64,000 bases of DNA, from NCBI RefSeq assembly GCF_000243715.2, contig NZ_AHMO02000011.1, positions 310,001 to 374,000 of the forward strand, given 5' to 3'. This stretch comes from Leptospira broomii serovar Hurstbridge str. 5399. GTDB taxonomy: Bacteria; Spirochaetota; Leptospiria; Leptospirales; Leptospiraceae. Position numbers and translations under genes: made by a program. The notes under the pieces are model-generated. The model had not been told where the DNA came from and ran no database searches. It was given only the letters and a program-made list of their open reading frames with translations. Position 1 is the first letter of the stretch; each line of letters starts with the position of its first letter. Below are positions 18,477-29,582 of this stretch, one piece after another.

Positions 18477-20138
18477 AATTTTCTGCTCGTCTTGAGCGGT
18501 AAACGTATTTGAAGTACTATTGTATACCCAACGTCGTACATCCTGCACTCGAATCGTTACGACCCCCAGATTCAAAGCGACCTCGATTGCCCCTACTGCA
18601 TTATTATCGATTTTAAATGCTTCGCTATTTTGAGTGAAATTCTTCTTGGTATAATATCCTGATACCATGAATAAGCTTCCGATCGGAAGATATACTCCCA
18701 CGAAGACTCGAGAGTGATTTGGGCCGTTATAGCGTTCCAAGTTTGTCTCGATCGACATTCTGTAAAAGGCTAGTATGATGGAGGTGAATGTTCCCTTTAA
18801 ACGTGGTCCGTTTGGATCCACAAGTTTGGCCGCCTGTAATTTTGTTTCGGGAATATTGGTAGAGACATTCGATTGAAATCTTTCTAATTCGTAGAAGCTG
18901 TCAAAATACATCGGAATATAATTCGAATCCATATTCCTATACTCGGGTTTAACTTTTAAATAAATGTCCTTACCACCGAGTCGTAAGACGGTCCCATAAT
19001 GGGTACCTTTCGCATTGTTTAAATTTTTAATCGTATTGATGTCGTAGTATGGCGTGAGTTCAACGTATTTGGAACTTAAAAGTTTATATTCGGCGTCCAT
19101 TCCGGTTATCGTCAACCGGTCCGTAGTCTGAACTAAAGGGTTATTATTCGCGTCCAATCTTAAGCGGCCGGTCGTATCGAAGGAAAGTTGAGTAGGAGCC
19201 TTTGTGTCGAATGCCGTAGTATAACCGATTGCGAATCGATTCGCAAAATTATCCTGATTGAAAAACTCTTTCATTTTCTGCTGAGGTGTTTCCGGTTTTT
19301 TATCGATCGGAATCATTTCTTCTTTCTTTTCCTTTGTCTTTTCGTCCTCCACTAAGGCTCTATACTTCTCCCGATCTTCCGAATCGACTCCCGCTTCCTC
19401 GTAGACCTTGCGACGACCGGCCTCGTCTGCAACATTCCCCTGACCCACCGGTAGCATCGAAAATAATTGGGATCTACCCGTTAAAATATCAAACAGCTTG
19501 AACGCGACGGCTAAAGGACGAACATATACTCGCCCGGCTCCGACTTCATGCGAATAAATGGAATTGGTAAATACTTGAACCCCTCCGAAATCCGTGTTGA
19601 TATCGGACATCACGCCCACATTGTAATTATCGATCCTCTGGTTGTTTACATATCTATTAACGATCGTTCCGTGACCGATATACCCGTCGTAAATTTTTCC
19701 CGCATAGACCGAAAAGGTAGTTTCACCCGGCTTGTACTGCCCGAAGGTTCCGTACCATATATTATTAATAAATCGTAAATATTCACTCTTTTGATCGTAA
19801 TCGATTTTACGAATGCTTCCTATCTTTGCATTTGGATCGATCGGTGGAGTCTGATAAATTAGAAAGTTTGCTGGAACTGTAAGAGACATTCCGAAGTCTC
19901 CGCCGAAATTTAAGTTCAGAGTCGGAGCGATATAAAAATAATAATCGTTATTGTATTTGTTAATCCCCGCGTCGTACGTAAACGGATCCGGAGGTTGCAT
20001 ATATTGCCTACCGGGTGGAAACCATAATTGGGCCTCTAAATCCATGGTCCCGGGAATAGGAAATATAAGCATTGCGAAGAGGAATATTCCGGGATATAGA
20101 ATGCCTTTCTTTATTTTCGTAAATGCTTTTAAATTCAT
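18450..20138 (-). CDS. Outer-membrane beta-barrel protein of unknown function
   Basis: 562 residues with an N-terminal signal sequence, alternating aromatic strands (DYYFYIAPTLNLNFGG, TFSVYAGKIYDGYIG) and a C-terminal phenylalanine in NSLTF, all typical of outer-membrane barrels assembled by BAM. A highly charged insert near residues 255-290 (EKTKEKKEEMIP) is probably an exposed or periplasmic loop. I recognise no specific porin or receptor family. GGGATGGAAT lies before the ATG. The gene is single, and its 3' end overlaps rsmE. Confidence 0.8.
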   Translation of the reverse strand: MNLKAFTKIKKGILYPGIFLFAMLIFPIPGTMDLEAQLWFPPGRQYMQPPDPFTYDAGINKYNNDYYFYIAPTLNLNFGGDFGMSLTVPANFLIYQTPPIDPNAKIGSIRKIDYDQKSEYLRFINNIWYGTFGQYKPGETTFSVYAGKIYDGYIGHGTIVNRYVNNQRIDNYNVGVMSDINTDFGGVQVFTNSIYSHEVGAGRVYVRPLAVAFKLFDILTGRSQLFSMLPVGQGNVADEAGRRKVYEEAGVDSEDREKYRALVEDEKTKEKKEEMIPIDKKPETPQQKMKEFFNQDNFANRFAIGYTTAFDTKAPTQLSFDTTGRLRLDANNNPLVQTTDRLTITGMDAEYKLLSSKYVELTPYYDINTIKNLNNAKGTHYGTVLRLGGKDIYLKVKPEYRNMDSNYIPMYFDSFYELERFQSNVSTNIPETKLQAAKLVDPNGPRLKGTFTSIILAFYRMSIETNLERYNGPNHSRVFVGVYLPIGSLFMVSGYYTKKNFTQNSEAFKIDNNAVGAIEVALNLGVVTIRVQDVRRWVYNSTSNTFTAQDEQKILFSNSLTF

Positions 20139-20501
20139 ATTCCATCCCGGAGAAAGTTTACCGGGCGTCCTCTTCTAAACTTCGTAAAACTTAAGAATAG
20201 TATCTATAGTATCGTAAACTCCGAACAGAATCTGAATCAAATACCGGACCGAATACTGACCGGTTTTTAGATCAAAATCGAATTCGAGGCGTGCTACCCG
20301 AAAAAAGATTCTCAAGAACGAAAACCAGCCAATAAGAATGAATTATCTTTATTTTGGAAATATTTTTCCTAGGAAATCCAATATACCCCATAAGGGATAG
20401 GCGACAGAGTCCAAGATTTTTAGAACAATATTCCGTTATATTAAATTTATTATCTTATTTAACGAATTATTTCTTGACGCTCGCAGATTGAAATCCGAGA
20501 T
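20139..20501. other. Divergent intergenic region before metY
   Basis: It holds the promoters of the outer-membrane protein gene (left) and the met genes (right). TTGACG at 20474-20479 is a possible -35 element, but no matching -10 at a normal distance is clear. I find no SAM or cobalamin riboswitch fold and no ORF. Confidence 0.4.
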
Positions 20502-21833
20502 ATGAATGAAAGGAGCTCATTTATTCATATGGCTAGACAATACAAATCGGAAACCATCGCTCTTCACGCTGGTCAGGCACCAGATCCAACGACCACATCC
20601 AGAGCAGTCCCAATATACCAAACGACTTCCTACGTTTTCAAGGATACGGATCATGCAGCTCGTCTTTTCGGTCTGCAGGAATTCGGGAATATCTATACTA
20701 GAATCGGTAACCCGACCACGGACGTCCTAGAACAAAGAGTCGCGGCGTTAGAGGGCGGAGTTGCAGGATTAGCGACTGCATCCGGACAATCGGCGGAAAC
20801 TCTTGCCTTGTTAAATATAGTCGAATCCGGGCAAGAAATCGTAGCTTCCTCCTCTCTGTATGGAGGAACATACAACCTACTCCACTATACTTTCCCGAAA
20901 TTGGGAATTAAGGTTCATTTCGTGGATCAATCGGATCCGGAAAACTTCCGGAAAGCCGCGAACGAAAAAACTAGAGTCTTCTTTGCGGAAACATTAGGAA
21001 ATCCTAAGTTAGATACTCTTGATATACAGGGGGTTGCAAAAGTCGCTCACGAACTCGGCGTTCCGTTAATGATCGATAACACGCTGCCTTCCCCTTACTT
21101 AGTCCAGCCGATCGAGCACGGAGCGGATATTGTCATTCACTCTTTAACTAAATTTTTAGGCGGACATGGAAGTTCCATCGGGGGAATTATCGTCGATTCG
21201 GGTAAATTCAACTGGGGAAATGGGAAATTCAAAAACTTCACCGAGCCGGATCCCAGCTATCACGGCTTGAAATTCTGGGAAGTATTCGGAAAGTTTGAAC
21301 CGTTTGGAGGCGCAAATATAGCCTTTATCATCAAGGCCCGCGTTCAAGGCCTAAGGGATCTGGGCCCGGCGATTTCTCCTTTCAACGCCTGGAATATCAT
21401 TCAAGGTATCGAAACATTACCTCTTCGCATAACCCAACATTCCGTAAACGCTCAGAAAGTCGCGGAATTCTTGTCCAAGCATCCGAAAGTAACCTGGGTC
21501 AATTATCCCGGCCTTCCTAACGATACAAACTACGCCTTGGCTAAAAAGTATCATAAAAGAAATCTCTTCGGCGCGATTTTAGGATTCGGCGTAAAGGGCG
21601 GAATCTCGGAAGCGAAGAAATTCATCGACCATTTGGAGTTATTCTCTCTGTTAGCGAACGTGGGAGATGCAAAATCCTTAGCTATTCACCCGGCCTCTAC
21701 CACCCACCAACAACTCTCCCCTGCTGAACAGGCCTCAGCCGGAGTAACCCCCGATTTTATTCGATTGTCCGTAGGTCTAGAGCATATCGATGATATTATT
21801 ACCGATTTAGACGAGGCTTTGAAAAAGGTGTGA
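20502..21833 (+). CDS. metY: O-acetylhomoserine sulfhydrylase (aminocarboxypropyltransferase)
   Basis: A PLP enzyme that makes homocysteine directly from O-acetylhomoserine and sulfide. The fold-type I signature [18 protein letters not shown] holds the PLP lysine. [35 protein letters not shown] and [10 protein letters not shown] are family text. The 443-residue length fits. The first ATG (20502) lacks a good Shine-Dalgarno; ATG at 20529 has AGGAG 13 bases before it and equals the usual N-terminus, so the true start may be 20529. metX follows after 97 bases that hold a long stem-loop. Confidence 0.95.
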   Translation: MNERSSFIHMARQYKSETIALHAGQAPDPTTTSRAVPIYQTTSYVFKDTDHAARLFGLQEFGNIYTRIGNPTTDVLEQRVAALEGGVAGLATASGQSAETLALLNIVESGQEIVASSSLYGGTYNLLHYTFPKLGIKVHFVDQSDPENFRKAANEKTRVFFAETLGNPKLDTLDIQGVAKVAHELGVPLMIDNTLPSPYLVQPIEHGADIVIHSLTKFLGGHGSSIGGIIVDSGKFNWGNGKFKNFTEPDPSYHGLKFWEVFGKFEPFGGANIAFIIKARVQGLRDLGPAISPFNAWNIIQGIETLPLRITQHSVNAQKVAEFLSKHPKVTWVNYPGLPNDTNYALAKKYHKRNLFGAILGFGVKGGISEAKKFIDHLELFSLLANVGDAKSLAIHPASTTHQQLSPAEQASAGVTPDFIRLSVGLEHIDDIITDLDEALKKV

Positions 21834-21865
21834 CGTCTAATTCCTCTAAGAAAATCCTCTAAAAC

Positions 21866-21908
21866 AGCCACTTCTTAAGATTCCAGTCTAAGAATCTAGA
21901 GAGTGGCT
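21866..21908 (+). terminator. Imperfect stem-loop between metY and metX
   Basis: AGCCACT (21866-21872) pairs with AGTGGCT (21902-21908), with further inner pairing (AAGATTC/GAATCT), followed by TTCCC. It may terminate part of the metY transcripts or act as a processing site; the T-run is weak. Confidence 0.45.
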
Positions 21909-21930
21909 TTCCCAATTTGGAAAAGAAGGA

Positions 21931-23034
21931 ATGAATCTGGAAAAATCGGTCGGAATCGTCAAAACGGAAACGGTCACCTTGTCCGACCTACGCTTAGATA
22001 ATGGATCCGTTCTTTCACCGGTCGTAATCGCGTACGAAACATATGGTAAACTTTCCAACAGGAAAGATAATGCAATTCTAATATGTCATGCACTCTCCGG
22101 AGACGCCCACGCCGCCGGCTTCCATACTTCCTCGGACAAACGACCGGGCTGGTGGGACGAATATATCGGCCCTGGAAAGGCGTTCGATACTAATAAGTAT
22201 TTTGTAATCTCTTCGAACGTAATCGGAGGGTGTAAAGGCTCTTCAGGTCCTTTAACAATCAGTCCTGTTACTGGGAAACCTTTCGGTTCCAGCTTTCCTT
22301 TCGTATCCATCAAGGATATGGTCGCTGCGCAGAAATTATTAGTAGAGTATTTAGGCGTGGAAAAACTGTATTGCGTTGCCGGCGGTTCCATGGGAGGTAT
22401 GCAAGCCCTGCAATGGAGTATTGCGTATCCGGAAAACCTGACCAATTGCATTATTTTAGCTTCTACCGCAGAGCATTCGGCTATGCAGATTGCTTTCAAT
22501 GAGGTCGGTCGTCAGGCAATCTTATCCGACCCGAATTGGAATAACGGTCTATATGACGAAAACTCGCCTAGAAAAGGATTGGCTCTCGCCCGAATGGTCG
22601 CTCATATCACATATCTTTCAGATGAAAAAATGCGGGAAAAATTCGGCAGAAATCCGCCGAGAGGAAATCTTCTTAATTCCGACTTTGCCGTCGGAAGCTA
22701 TTTGATCTATCAAGGGGAAAGCTTCGTGGATCGTTTCGATGCGAATTCTTATATTTACGTTACTCAGGCGCTGGATCATTTTAGCTTAGGAAAGGGCAAG
22801 GAGTTAACCGCCGCGCTGACTCCTGCAATCTGCCGCTTCTTAGTGGTATCCTATAGCTCCGATTGGTTGTATCCTCCCGCTCAGTCCAGGGAAATCGTTA
22901 AAAGTTTAGAGGCGTCGGATAAAAGGGTTTTTTACGTGGAATTAAATAGTAAGGAAGGCCACGATAGCTTCCTACTGGCGAATCAAAAACAAGACGACAT
23001 TCTTCGCGGATTTTTGGAAAACCCGGCAAGTTGA
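21931..23034 (+). CDS. metX: Homoserine O-acetyltransferase
   Basis: MetX activates homoserine with acetyl-CoA to O-acetylhomoserine, the substrate of MetY. The alpha/beta-hydrolase fold shows the nucleophile Ser in [12 protein letters not shown], the [12 protein letters not shown] segment, and the C-terminal Asp/His pair ([10 protein letters not shown] and GHDSFL). Its 367 residues match the family length. AAGAAGGAATG precedes the start. With metY upstream and metW downstream this is a compact methionine module as found in other Leptospira. Confidence 0.96.
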   Translation: MNLEKSVGIVKTETVTLSDLRLDNGSVLSPVVIAYETYGKLSNRKDNAILICHALSGDAHAAGFHTSSDKRPGWWDEYIGPGKAFDTNKYFVISSNVIGGCKGSSGPLTISPVTGKPFGSSFPFVSIKDMVAAQKLLVEYLGVEKLYCVAGGSMGGMQALQWSIAYPENLTNCIILASTAEHSAMQIAFNEVGRQAILSDPNWNNGLYDENSPRKGLALARMVAHITYLSDEKMREKFGRNPPRGNLLNSDFAVGSYLIYQGESFVDRFDANSYIYVTQALDHFSLGKGKELTAALTPAICRFLVVSYSSDWLYPPAQSREIVKSLEASDKRVFYVELNSKEGHDSFLLANQKQDDILRGFLENPAS

Positions 23035-23037
23035 AAA

Positions 23038-23646
23038 ATGGATTCAAGCATCTTATCTGATATTACATTAAAAGAAAGGCCGGACTTCGCCTATATCCTG
23101 AACGCAATCTCTCCGGGTTCGAGAGTTTTGGACTTGGGTTGCGGGAACGGAGACCTACTCTATTTATTGAGCCAAAAAGGAATCAGAGGACAAGGAATTG
23201 AGAAAGATGAAGACGCGATCGTCGAATGCATCCGAAAAGGCGTCTATGTACATCATGGCGATATCGACGAGGGCTTGGAGCATCACGAAGATAAAAGGTT
23301 CGATTACGTAATTTTAAACCAAACGATTCAGGAAACCCGCCATCCGGGAGATATCATTAAGGAATGTCTTCGAATCGGAAAGCGGGTCGTAATCGTTTTC
23401 GCAAACTTCGGATACTGGGAAGTACGATTCAAGATTCTATTAGGAGGAAAAACTCCCGTTACGGATTTATTACCGTACCGCTGGTTCGACACTCCGAATC
23501 TACACTTCCTTTCCGTACTGGACTTCGAAGAATTTTGTCAAATCCGCGGATTTACCGTAGAAGACAGGGCCTTTTTTCGGGATTTTAAGCAGATTACAAT
23601 TCGACCTAATTTCTTCGCGAAACTTGCTCTATTCCAAATTCGTTAA
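23038..23646 (+). CDS. metW: MetW-like SAM-binding protein
   Basis: 202 residues with the methyltransferase glycine motif VLDLGCGNGDLLYLL, an acidic residue after strand two (GIEKDEDAI) and the family text DYVILNQTIQETRHP and VVIVFANFGYWEVR, which are diagnostic for MetW. MetW acts together with MetX in O-acyl-homoserine formation. It starts three bases after the metX stop, so it is translated from the same mRNA. It shares its stop TTAA with the convergent ddl gene, whose stop overlaps by three bases on the other strand. Confidence 0.93.
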   Translation: MDSSILSDITLKERPDFAYILNAISPGSRVLDLGCGNGDLLYLLSQKGIRGQGIEKDEDAIVECIRKGVYVHHGDIDEGLEHHEDKRFDYVILNQTIQETRHPGDIIKECLRIGKRVVIVFANFGYWEVRFKILLGGKTPVTDLLPYRWFDTPNLHFLSVLDFEEFCQIRGFTVEDRAFFRDFKQITIRPNFFAKLALFQIR

Positions 23647-24707
23647 GTCGATCGTACGGGAATTTTACCTGCCCGTTCCAACCCTTGGTCGATCAATGAT
23701 CTATAGATTTCCTGAATTGGAATTCCGGCTGCTTTTGCCTGCTGCGGTAGTAAACTGGTTTCAGTCATTCCCGGAAGAGTATTCGTTTCCAGGATATACG
23801 GCTCTCCTTCCACGACGATAAAATCCGTCCTGGAACATCCTTCGCAACCTAGCGTTTTATGCGCCAGAATCGACTGATTCTGTATTTTTTGAATAATCGA
23901 CTCTGGCAGCCGTGCCGGAGTAATTTCTTGGGACAATCCGGATTTGTATTTGGACTCGACATCGAAAAATTCTCCGCCGGGAATAATTTCGGTGGGAGGT
24001 AACGCGAGAATGGATCTTTTTCCGTTTGTATTCGTTTCCCACACCCCGCAGGATACTTCGGTTCCCGATAGAAACTTTTGCAATATAGCATGATCTTCGT
24101 GCTCGAAGAACTCGGATAATTTCGGCACTAGCTCTTCGCGTGCGTTGATTCTATAAGTATGATAACTGGATCCGCCCTCGACCGGTTTGAGGAATAACGG
24201 GAATGGCAATCCGAGCGATTCGACCTGAGTCGGCGCCGCAATGTAATCCTCTTTTTTCAATTCCCAAAAAGGTGCAACGCTCAGATTCGCAACTTGAAAC
24301 AACCGGTTCGCCGTAATTTTATTCATGGCTAATGCGGACGCTTTTACGCCCGATCCGGTAAATGGAATTCCGAGCACCTTCAAAAATCCTTGGATAGATC
24401 CGTCCTCTCCGAACGTTCCATGAAATCCCAGAAAGGCGATATCGCAATCTAGACTTGAAAATGAAGAGGCAACGCATCCGTTTAATCGTTCGAACTCTTT
24501 TTGGTAAGAAAGCGAATCGGTCGGTTCTCCTTCCGGCAAAAGAATCCGATATTCACTAGGGATTACCCACTTAGCATCCTTAGTGATAAGAATGGGTTTG
24601 ACCGGATGTCCCATGGCGGCCAATGTCCTACATATGAACGCGCCTGTCCCCAGGGATATCAAATGCTCCGTGGACGTTCCTCCGTATAAGACAGCTACCT
24701 TTAACAA
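23643..24707 (-). CDS. ddl: D-alanine--D-alanine ligase
   Basis: It joins two D-Ala for peptidoglycan. The ATP-grasp protein shows VLYGGTSTEHLISL at the N-terminus, GFHGTFGEDGSIQGFL, FPLFLKPVEGGSSYHTYR, and ILETNTLPGMTETSL near the end. An outer TTG at 24728 is inside the ribosome site; I take TTG at 24707, five bases after GAGG, giving about 354 residues that begin at the conserved LKVAVLYGG. It runs convergent to metW, with overlapping stop codons, and its 5' end faces the gene at 24751. Confidence 0.95.
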   Translation of the reverse strand: MLKVAVLYGGTSTEHLISLGTGAFICRTLAAMGHPVKPILITKDAKWVIPSEYRILLPEGEPTDSLSYQKEFERLNGCVASSFSSLDCDIAFLGFHGTFGEDGSIQGFLKVLGIPFTGSGVKASALAMNKITANRLFQVANLSVAPFWELKKEDYIAAPTQVESLGLPFPLFLKPVEGGSSYHTYRINAREELVPKLSEFFEHEDHAILQKFLSGTEVSCGVWETNTNGKRSILALPPTEIIPGGEFFDVESKYKSGLSQEITPARLPESIIQKIQNQSILAHKTLGCEGCSRTDFIVVEGEPYILETNTLPGMTETSLLPQQAKAAGIPIQEIYRSLIDQGLERAGKIPVRST

Positions 24708-24750
24708 ACGGACCTCTCTTTCCTCCAAACTTCAGATGCGGACCTAAAGA

Positions 24751-26151
24751 ATGAGATTTGTGCGAATTCTTCTTATCCTTTCATTCCTCTTTTGTACGGA
24801 AAGTCTATTTTCTGAATTCCCCATCAAACCGGTTTCTCCTTATCCTGCCGAGTACAGCCAATTTTGGTTTTTGTATCAGAAGGAAAAACGCCTAGGAGAG
24901 GAAGAACAAATCTACAGGCCGTTCTTTTCCTATTATAAGGAAACAAAATCGAATTATCAATATAGAACTTTCTTATTGCCCATTTTCTACTCGGAACAAA
25001 CGGATTACTGGAAAGTTTGGTCTTTTCTTTTTTTTGCGACGGGAACCGAAGCGTTTCACGACGATCAAGGCTGGGATGAGGATACTCTTTCCCCTCTTTT
25101 GATTTGGGGGAAAGGGGATTCGGCCCGAGAATCCTATTTCGGTTTTTTTCCGATTTACGGGAGACTTCGCAGCAAACTGGCCTATTCAGAATTAAACTTC
25201 GCGCTATTTCCCATTTATACGAATTGGAAATACAAAACATATAACGCACACTCTGTTCTTTGGCCCATCTTTCTGTACGGGAGTTCGGACGTTCGAAGTG
25301 AGTTCCGTCTCTTTCCTATTTTTTCCAGAAAAGTGCATAAGGGGAAATACGAAAGATATTCGATTCTTTGGCCATTCTTTCAATGGGGAGAAACGTTTCA
25401 GGACAAACGAGAGCCGGTTTCGTATTGGATGTTTTGGCCCTTGTATTTGTCGAAGGATTCCGCTTTCGGGAATATGAAGGCTCGAGCTTATTTATGGTTT
25501 CCACTTTTGGGTTCTCTCCTCGGTTACGGATATGATAAACGAACCCAAGAAATAGATTGGAATGTCCTTTTTTTTCTGATCCAATATGGTCGAAACGACG
25601 ACGAAGATTACCGGAAATTGATCCTTTTTCCGTTTTATGGCTACTATCGTTTCGCTTATAAAGAGACTAGATTTTTTACTCCTCTCTACTTTCGCCTGAG
25701 TTCGGACACGTATCATATAAAATCCTCGGAAACGTATCTGATTCCTTTTTGGTGGAGGACGAATCGAACTTACGTTCAATGGGGTCGAGAAGAAAACTAC
25801 TATAAACTATGGCCGGTTTTTCGTTGGCATGAGGACAGAGACGGAAACTTAACTTGGAATTTCCTTTCCCTCTTCCCGTTAAAATCGGAAGCTGTAGAAA
25901 GAATTTGGGATCCGGTCTGGTCCATCGTAGAGTTCCAGAAATTAGCTAACGGGGAAAAGCGTCTCTCTTTCCTGATGAGGTTGTACACTCAACGATGGAC
26001 AAAGGATGAATTTCATGTACATATCCCCTTTTTGGTCGAGTATTCCTCCACTCCGGAAAAAACTTCCTACCAATTTCTGTACGGATTTTTCGGAGTTGAA
26101 AAAGACAAGGAAAAAACAACCGTCCAACTTCTATGGTGGATAAAGATATAA
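24751..26151 (+). CDS. Aromatic-proline repeat exported protein, first gene of an Mla-type operon
   Basis: 466 residues with a signal peptide ([15 protein letters not shown]). The body is made of about 16 repeats of 20-30 residues centred on [LF][FW]P[IFL][FY], for example [55 protein letters not shown] and LWPVFRWH. The alternating aromatic pattern suggests beta-hairpins, either a barrel or a repeat sheet at the outer membrane. It ends four bases before mlaE, so it is co-transcribed with the permease, ATPase and MCE genes. I do not know a function for this repeat type. Position suggests an outer-membrane or periplasmic partner in phospholipid transport. Confidence 0.75.
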   Translation: MRFVRILLILSFLFCTESLFSEFPIKPVSPYPAEYSQFWFLYQKEKRLGEEEQIYRPFFSYYKETKSNYQYRTFLLPIFYSEQTDYWKVWSFLFFATGTEAFHDDQGWDEDTLSPLLIWGKGDSARESYFGFFPIYGRLRSKLAYSELNFALFPIYTNWKYKTYNAHSVLWPIFLYGSSDVRSEFRLFPIFSRKVHKGKYERYSILWPFFQWGETFQDKREPVSYWMFWPLYLSKDSAFGNMKARAYLWFPLLGSLLGYGYDKRTQEIDWNVLFFLIQYGRNDDEDYRKLILFPFYGYYRFAYKETRFFTPLYFRLSSDTYHIKSSETYLIPFWWRTNRTYVQWGREENYYKLWPVFRWHEDRDGNLTWNFLSLFPLKSEAVERIWDPVWSIVEFQKLANGEKRLSFLMRLYTQRWTKDEFHVHIPFLVEYSSTPEKTSYQFLYGFFGVEKDKEKTTVQLLWWIKI

Positions 26152-26155
26152 AAGA

Positions 26156-26935
26156 ATGTTTGAGACTTTAAAGGCAAAAGCAAATCAGACACTCTATGCA
26201 GCGGGATATACGATTCTACTAATTGCGGAGACTTTTTTAAATCTTAGATTCTCTTACGATAAAAGAAAAGAAATCCTAGATCAAATGTTCATTGCAGGAG
26301 TAGGGAGTTTATTCGTAGTTTCCGTCGTTGCTATCTTTACCGGAATGCTTTTGACTCTGAATACTGGGCTAGGTCTGAAAGATTTTGGAGCCGAAGGACA
26401 AATCGGATTGCTCCTTACGATCACCCTCACGCGAGAAATGTCTCCTTTTATGACTGCATTAATCCTTTCGGCATCGATCGGTTCCGCCATGGCTGCCGAA
26501 ATCGGAACGATGAAAGTTTCGGAAGAAATCGACGCCTTGGAAGTCATGTCGATAGATCCGGTAAGATTTCTGGTTTTTCCTCGAGTCTTAGGATTCTCGT
26601 TGATGGTCCCTGTTCTTTGCGTATATTCCAGCATTCTAGGAATTTTCGGCGGTGCAGTCGTCGGACATTTTCAATTAGGGATCGAATATATCGTATATTT
26701 TCAAGATGTTTACGAAAGGATCACATCCATTCCCGGATTGAAAGATTTATATACCGGGCTTTTTAAAGGATACGTATTCGGTTTAATCATCGCTTCCATT
26801 TCCTGTTCGCATGGACTCAGGACTTTCGGCGGAGCGATAGGAGTCGGTCGGGCAACCAGGGAATCGGTGGTAACTTCTTTCTTGATGGTGATCTTTTTCG
26901 GTTACGTCATTACTGCGATTTTCTATAGGCAATAG
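26156..26935 (+). CDS. mlaE: MlaE-family ABC transporter permease
   Basis: 259 residues with five to six hydrophobic helices and MlaE/YrbE text: [61 protein letters not shown] and [16 protein letters not shown], presented here as separate segments of the protein. MlaE is the inner-membrane core of the phospholipid transporter that keeps outer-membrane lipid asymmetry. The ATG is four bases after the repeat protein and the stop four bases before mlaF. Confidence 0.95.
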   Translation: MFETLKAKANQTLYAAGYTILLIAETFLNLRFSYDKRKEILDQMFIAGVGSLFVVSVVAIFTGMLLTLNTGLGLKDFGAEGQIGLLLTITLTREMSPFMTALILSASIGSAMAAEIGTMKVSEEIDALEVMSIDPVRFLVFPRVLGFSLMVPVLCVYSSILGIFGGAVVGHFQLGIEYIVYFQDVYERITSIPGLKDLYTGLFKGYVFGLIIASISCSHGLRTFGGAIGVGRATRESVVTSFLMVIFFGYVITAIFYRQ

Positions 26936-26938
26936 ATA

Positions 26939-27703
26939 ATGGATTACGCGATAGAAATCGTCAATATGCATAAGGCATTCGGATCCCGAAAAATCCTGAA
27001 GGGTATGAACCTGCAAGTCAGAAAGGGAGAAACGATGGTGATTGTCGGACCTTCGGGAACGGGTAAGTCCGTAACACTCAAGCATATTACCGGCCTATTA
27101 GATCCTGACGCAGGCGAATGTAGAATCTTTGGAGAGAGAATTTCAGGTATTACTGAAGTGGAACGAAAACGTCTCCGCGCGAAAATGGGAGTCCTATTTC
27201 AGTCGGGTGCGCTTATCAACTGGATGACTGTTTTCGATAACGTCGCATTGCCTCTACGGGAGCACAAACTATTTCCGGAAGCCGAAATTCAAAGGATCGT
27301 ATCCGAAAAACTCAGGTTAGTGGATATGACCATCGCAAAGGATAATTATCCGAATGACATCTCCGGAGGAATGAAAAAACGAGCTGGATTGGCTCGAGCC
27401 ATAGCGTCTAATCCAGAGATCATACTTTACGACGAACCGACCTCAGGATTGGATCCGATCATGTCGAATGTGATCAACGAATTAATCATTCGAATCCGTC
27501 AAGAAACCGGGGCTGCGCAAATTGTGGTAACTCATGATATGTCGAGCGCATATATGATTGCGGACAGGATATCCTTCTTTTACGGAGGTCAGGTTCTTTA
27601 TACCGGAACTCCCGACGATGTCAAAGCCTCCGATAACGAGTTTGTCAGGCAGTTTGTAACCGGCTCGACAAAGGGTCCCATGATTTTGGAAACTAAGTCG
27701 TGA
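26939..27703 (+). CDS. mlaF: MlaF-family ABC transporter ATPase
   Basis: 254 residues: Walker [11 protein letters not shown]-loop FQSGAL, signature [16 protein letters not shown], Walker [14 protein letters not shown] and the switch His in VVTHDM. SGGMKKR is the version typical of MlaF/Ttg2A lipid transport ATPases. It powers the MlaE permease. It starts three bases after mlaE. A 69-base gap without a clear terminator leads to mlaD. Confidence 0.96.
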   Translation: MDYAIEIVNMHKAFGSRKILKGMNLQVRKGETMVIVGPSGTGKSVTLKHITGLLDPDAGECRIFGERISGITEVERKRLRAKMGVLFQSGALINWMTVFDNVALPLREHKLFPEAEIQRIVSEKLRLVDMTIAKDNYPNDISGGMKKRAGLARAIASNPEIILYDEPTSGLDPIMSNVINELIIRIRQETGAAQIVVTHDMSSAYMIADRISFFYGGQVLYTGTPDDVKASDNEFVRQFVTGSTKGPMILETKS

Positions 27704-27772
27704 AAACCCGGGTCAAAGAGCCGAATTTGCGGAAAAAAAGTCGATATTAATAGTGGAGAATCGGAATAGAAA

Positions 27773-28522
27773 ATGAAATCATTTCGCTATCTTTTAGTAG
27801 GCGCCATCTTTTCCGTTGCCTTAGTCATCGTAGGTTATTTTACCGTAATGACTGAAGGAGGCCCGGTTCAAAAACGGGGAGAATTTCTCAAAATCAATTT
27901 TAAAAACGCTGAAGGTATCAAAGTCGGAAATAAAGTCACCGTTCAAGGAGTTCCTTTCGGTTATGTATCCAATATTCGTCTGATTCAAATTAGCGAAGAA
28001 GGAACCGCCTTACCTGCCGGCGAAATCGGGATTGCTACCCGGGTGGAAGTAACGATCATCCTGAAGGAACCGCTTCGGCTCTATGAAAATTACGATATCA
28101 CGATTCGAAACGAAAGTCTTTTGTCCGGCCGCGTAATCTCCATCGATCCTGGAACGCTGGAGGCGCCTCCGGAGGCAAAACTTCCTCCTGGAAGTATCTA
28201 TAAGCCGGTGGATTATAAAACCGGCGCTCAACTGAAAGGAAGAGTTTTACAAGATCCGTTGGTTTCCCTCTCGGAGCTTATCGCCGAAAATAGAGGAGAT
28301 ATCCGCAAAACTTTTTCAAACGTAGCCGATATCACTACAAAAGTTAATAGCGGTGACGGCACTCTCGGAAGATTGATCAATCGAGACGACCTTCACACGA
28401 ATATAAATACAGTTTTAACGGATGCGCAAATCGTATTGAGAGAGCTTCGAGAAGGCTTGGAAGATACTCGAGAGCAGGCCCCGGTTACGAGCTTTATTCG
28501 CGCGGCTCTTAGTTCCTTTTAA
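27773..28522 (+). CDS. mlaD: MlaD/MCE-domain protein
   Basis: 249 residues: one N-terminal membrane helix ([17 protein letters not shown]), then an MCE domain with [29 protein letters not shown] and [13 protein letters not shown]. It is anchored in the inner membrane and its MCE ring receives phospholipid in the periplasm. The C-terminal 80 residues are helical, as in longer MlaD forms that make a tunnel. It has one MCE domain only. With the upstream genes it forms the complete inner-membrane part of the transporter; the soluble MlaC and lipoprotein MlaA are not in the window. Confidence 0.93.
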   Translation: MKSFRYLLVGAIFSVALVIVGYFTVMTEGGPVQKRGEFLKINFKNAEGIKVGNKVTVQGVPFGYVSNIRLIQISEEGTALPAGEIGIATRVEVTIILKEPLRLYENYDITIRNESLLSGRVISIDPGTLEAPPEAKLPPGSIYKPVDYKTGAQLKGRVLQDPLVSLSELIAENRGDIRKTFSNVADITTKVNSGDGTLGRLINRDDLHTNINTVLTDAQIVLRELREGLEDTREQAPVTSFIRAALSSF

Positions 28523-28572
28523 TCGATTCTTTTTTCTTGCAGGATCCTCCATTTCGGGAAGAATTGCCTAGT

Positions 28573-29457
28573 ATGTCGGCACCGGAAATTGCGATTATCG
28601 GAACAGGAATCATGGGAAGAGGAATTGCGAATAATCTTTCTATGAAAGGCTATAAACTTCGTTTATACGCAAGGAATCCCGAAAAAATTCGAGATTTAGA
28701 ATCCTCTAATGTATCTATCTATAATGATCCAAAAGCTGCCGCAAGTGAGGCCGCTTTAGTAGTCCTCTGCCTTACGGAAGATTCCGTAGTGGAGGAAGTC
28801 GTCTTCTCATTCGGTCTTCTCGAAAGTAAATGCAGATATGTCGTAGATACCGGAACGACTTCTCCAGAACTGACTTCCAAGATCGGAAAGGCTTGTTCGG
28901 AGCGCGGAATATCCTTCTTCGACTCTCCGATGACGGGATCCAAGAACGCGTCTCGAGATGGGCAGATCTTATTCATGGTAGGTGCAAAAGGTCCGGAAGA
29001 AATTTCCGAGATTTCCTTCTTCTACGATATTTGCGGAAAGAATGTCGTTTATTGCGGAACGATTGGGGACGGGCAAAGGGCTAAAATCGCTTTGAATATG
29101 GTACAGGCCGGAATTTTTCAAGTTTATATGGAAGGATTCTTATTGGCAAAGAAAGAAGGAATCTCTCCGGAAATTCTCAAAGAAATCCTAATGCAATCGG
29201 CGGCAAAATCGGGAATCGCTGAATTCAAATTTCCGTTCGTATTTGCCGGAAATTACGAAACACATTTTTCACTCAAGAATATGCGGAAAGATGTCAATCA
29301 TGCTTTGGCATTGGCGGAACAAGCCGGAATCATTTTACCTTTATGCTCTTCCCTCGGTTCTATCTACGACGAGGGAATTCGCGAAGGACTAGGAGAAAAG
29401 GATTATTGTAGTTTGAACGAGATAACTGCAAAAATCGTTGCAAAGCCTTCTTCCTAA
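28573..29457 (+). CDS. NAD(P)-dependent beta-hydroxyacid dehydrogenase
   Basis: About 294 residues from the ATG at 28573 (a TTG at 28537 would extend it without family similarity). The Rossmann motif [17 protein letters not shown], the substrate segment [17 protein letters not shown] and the catalytic region [13 protein letters not shown] with its Lys match 3-hydroxyisobutyrate/glyoxylate reductase-type enzymes. The substrate is not determined. It follows mlaD by 50 bases and precedes tRNA-Pro; no functional link with Mla is evident. Confidence 0.88.
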   Translation: MSAPEIAIIGTGIMGRGIANNLSMKGYKLRLYARNPEKIRDLESSNVSIYNDPKAAASEAALVVLCLTEDSVVEEVVFSFGLLESKCRYVVDTGTTSPELTSKIGKACSERGISFFDSPMTGSKNASRDGQILFMVGAKGPEEISEISFFYDICGKNVVYCGTIGDGQRAKIALNMVQAGIFQVYMEGFLLAKKEGISPEILKEILMQSAAKSGIAEFKFPFVFAGNYETHFSLKNMRKDVNHALALAEQAGIILPLCSSLGSIYDEGIREGLGEKDYCSLNEITAKIVAKPSS

Positions 29458-29503
29458 AATTGCCTTGCAAATCCGATTCCAAACTGGATCCTGGTTCCAA
29501 ATT

Positions 29504-29575
<72 letters not shown>

Positions 29576-29582
29576 CATTCTA

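Noticed and set aside
20139..20501. Possible SAM or cobalamin riboswitch before metY
   Set aside because: I could not find the conserved core or stems of any methionine-related riboswitch.
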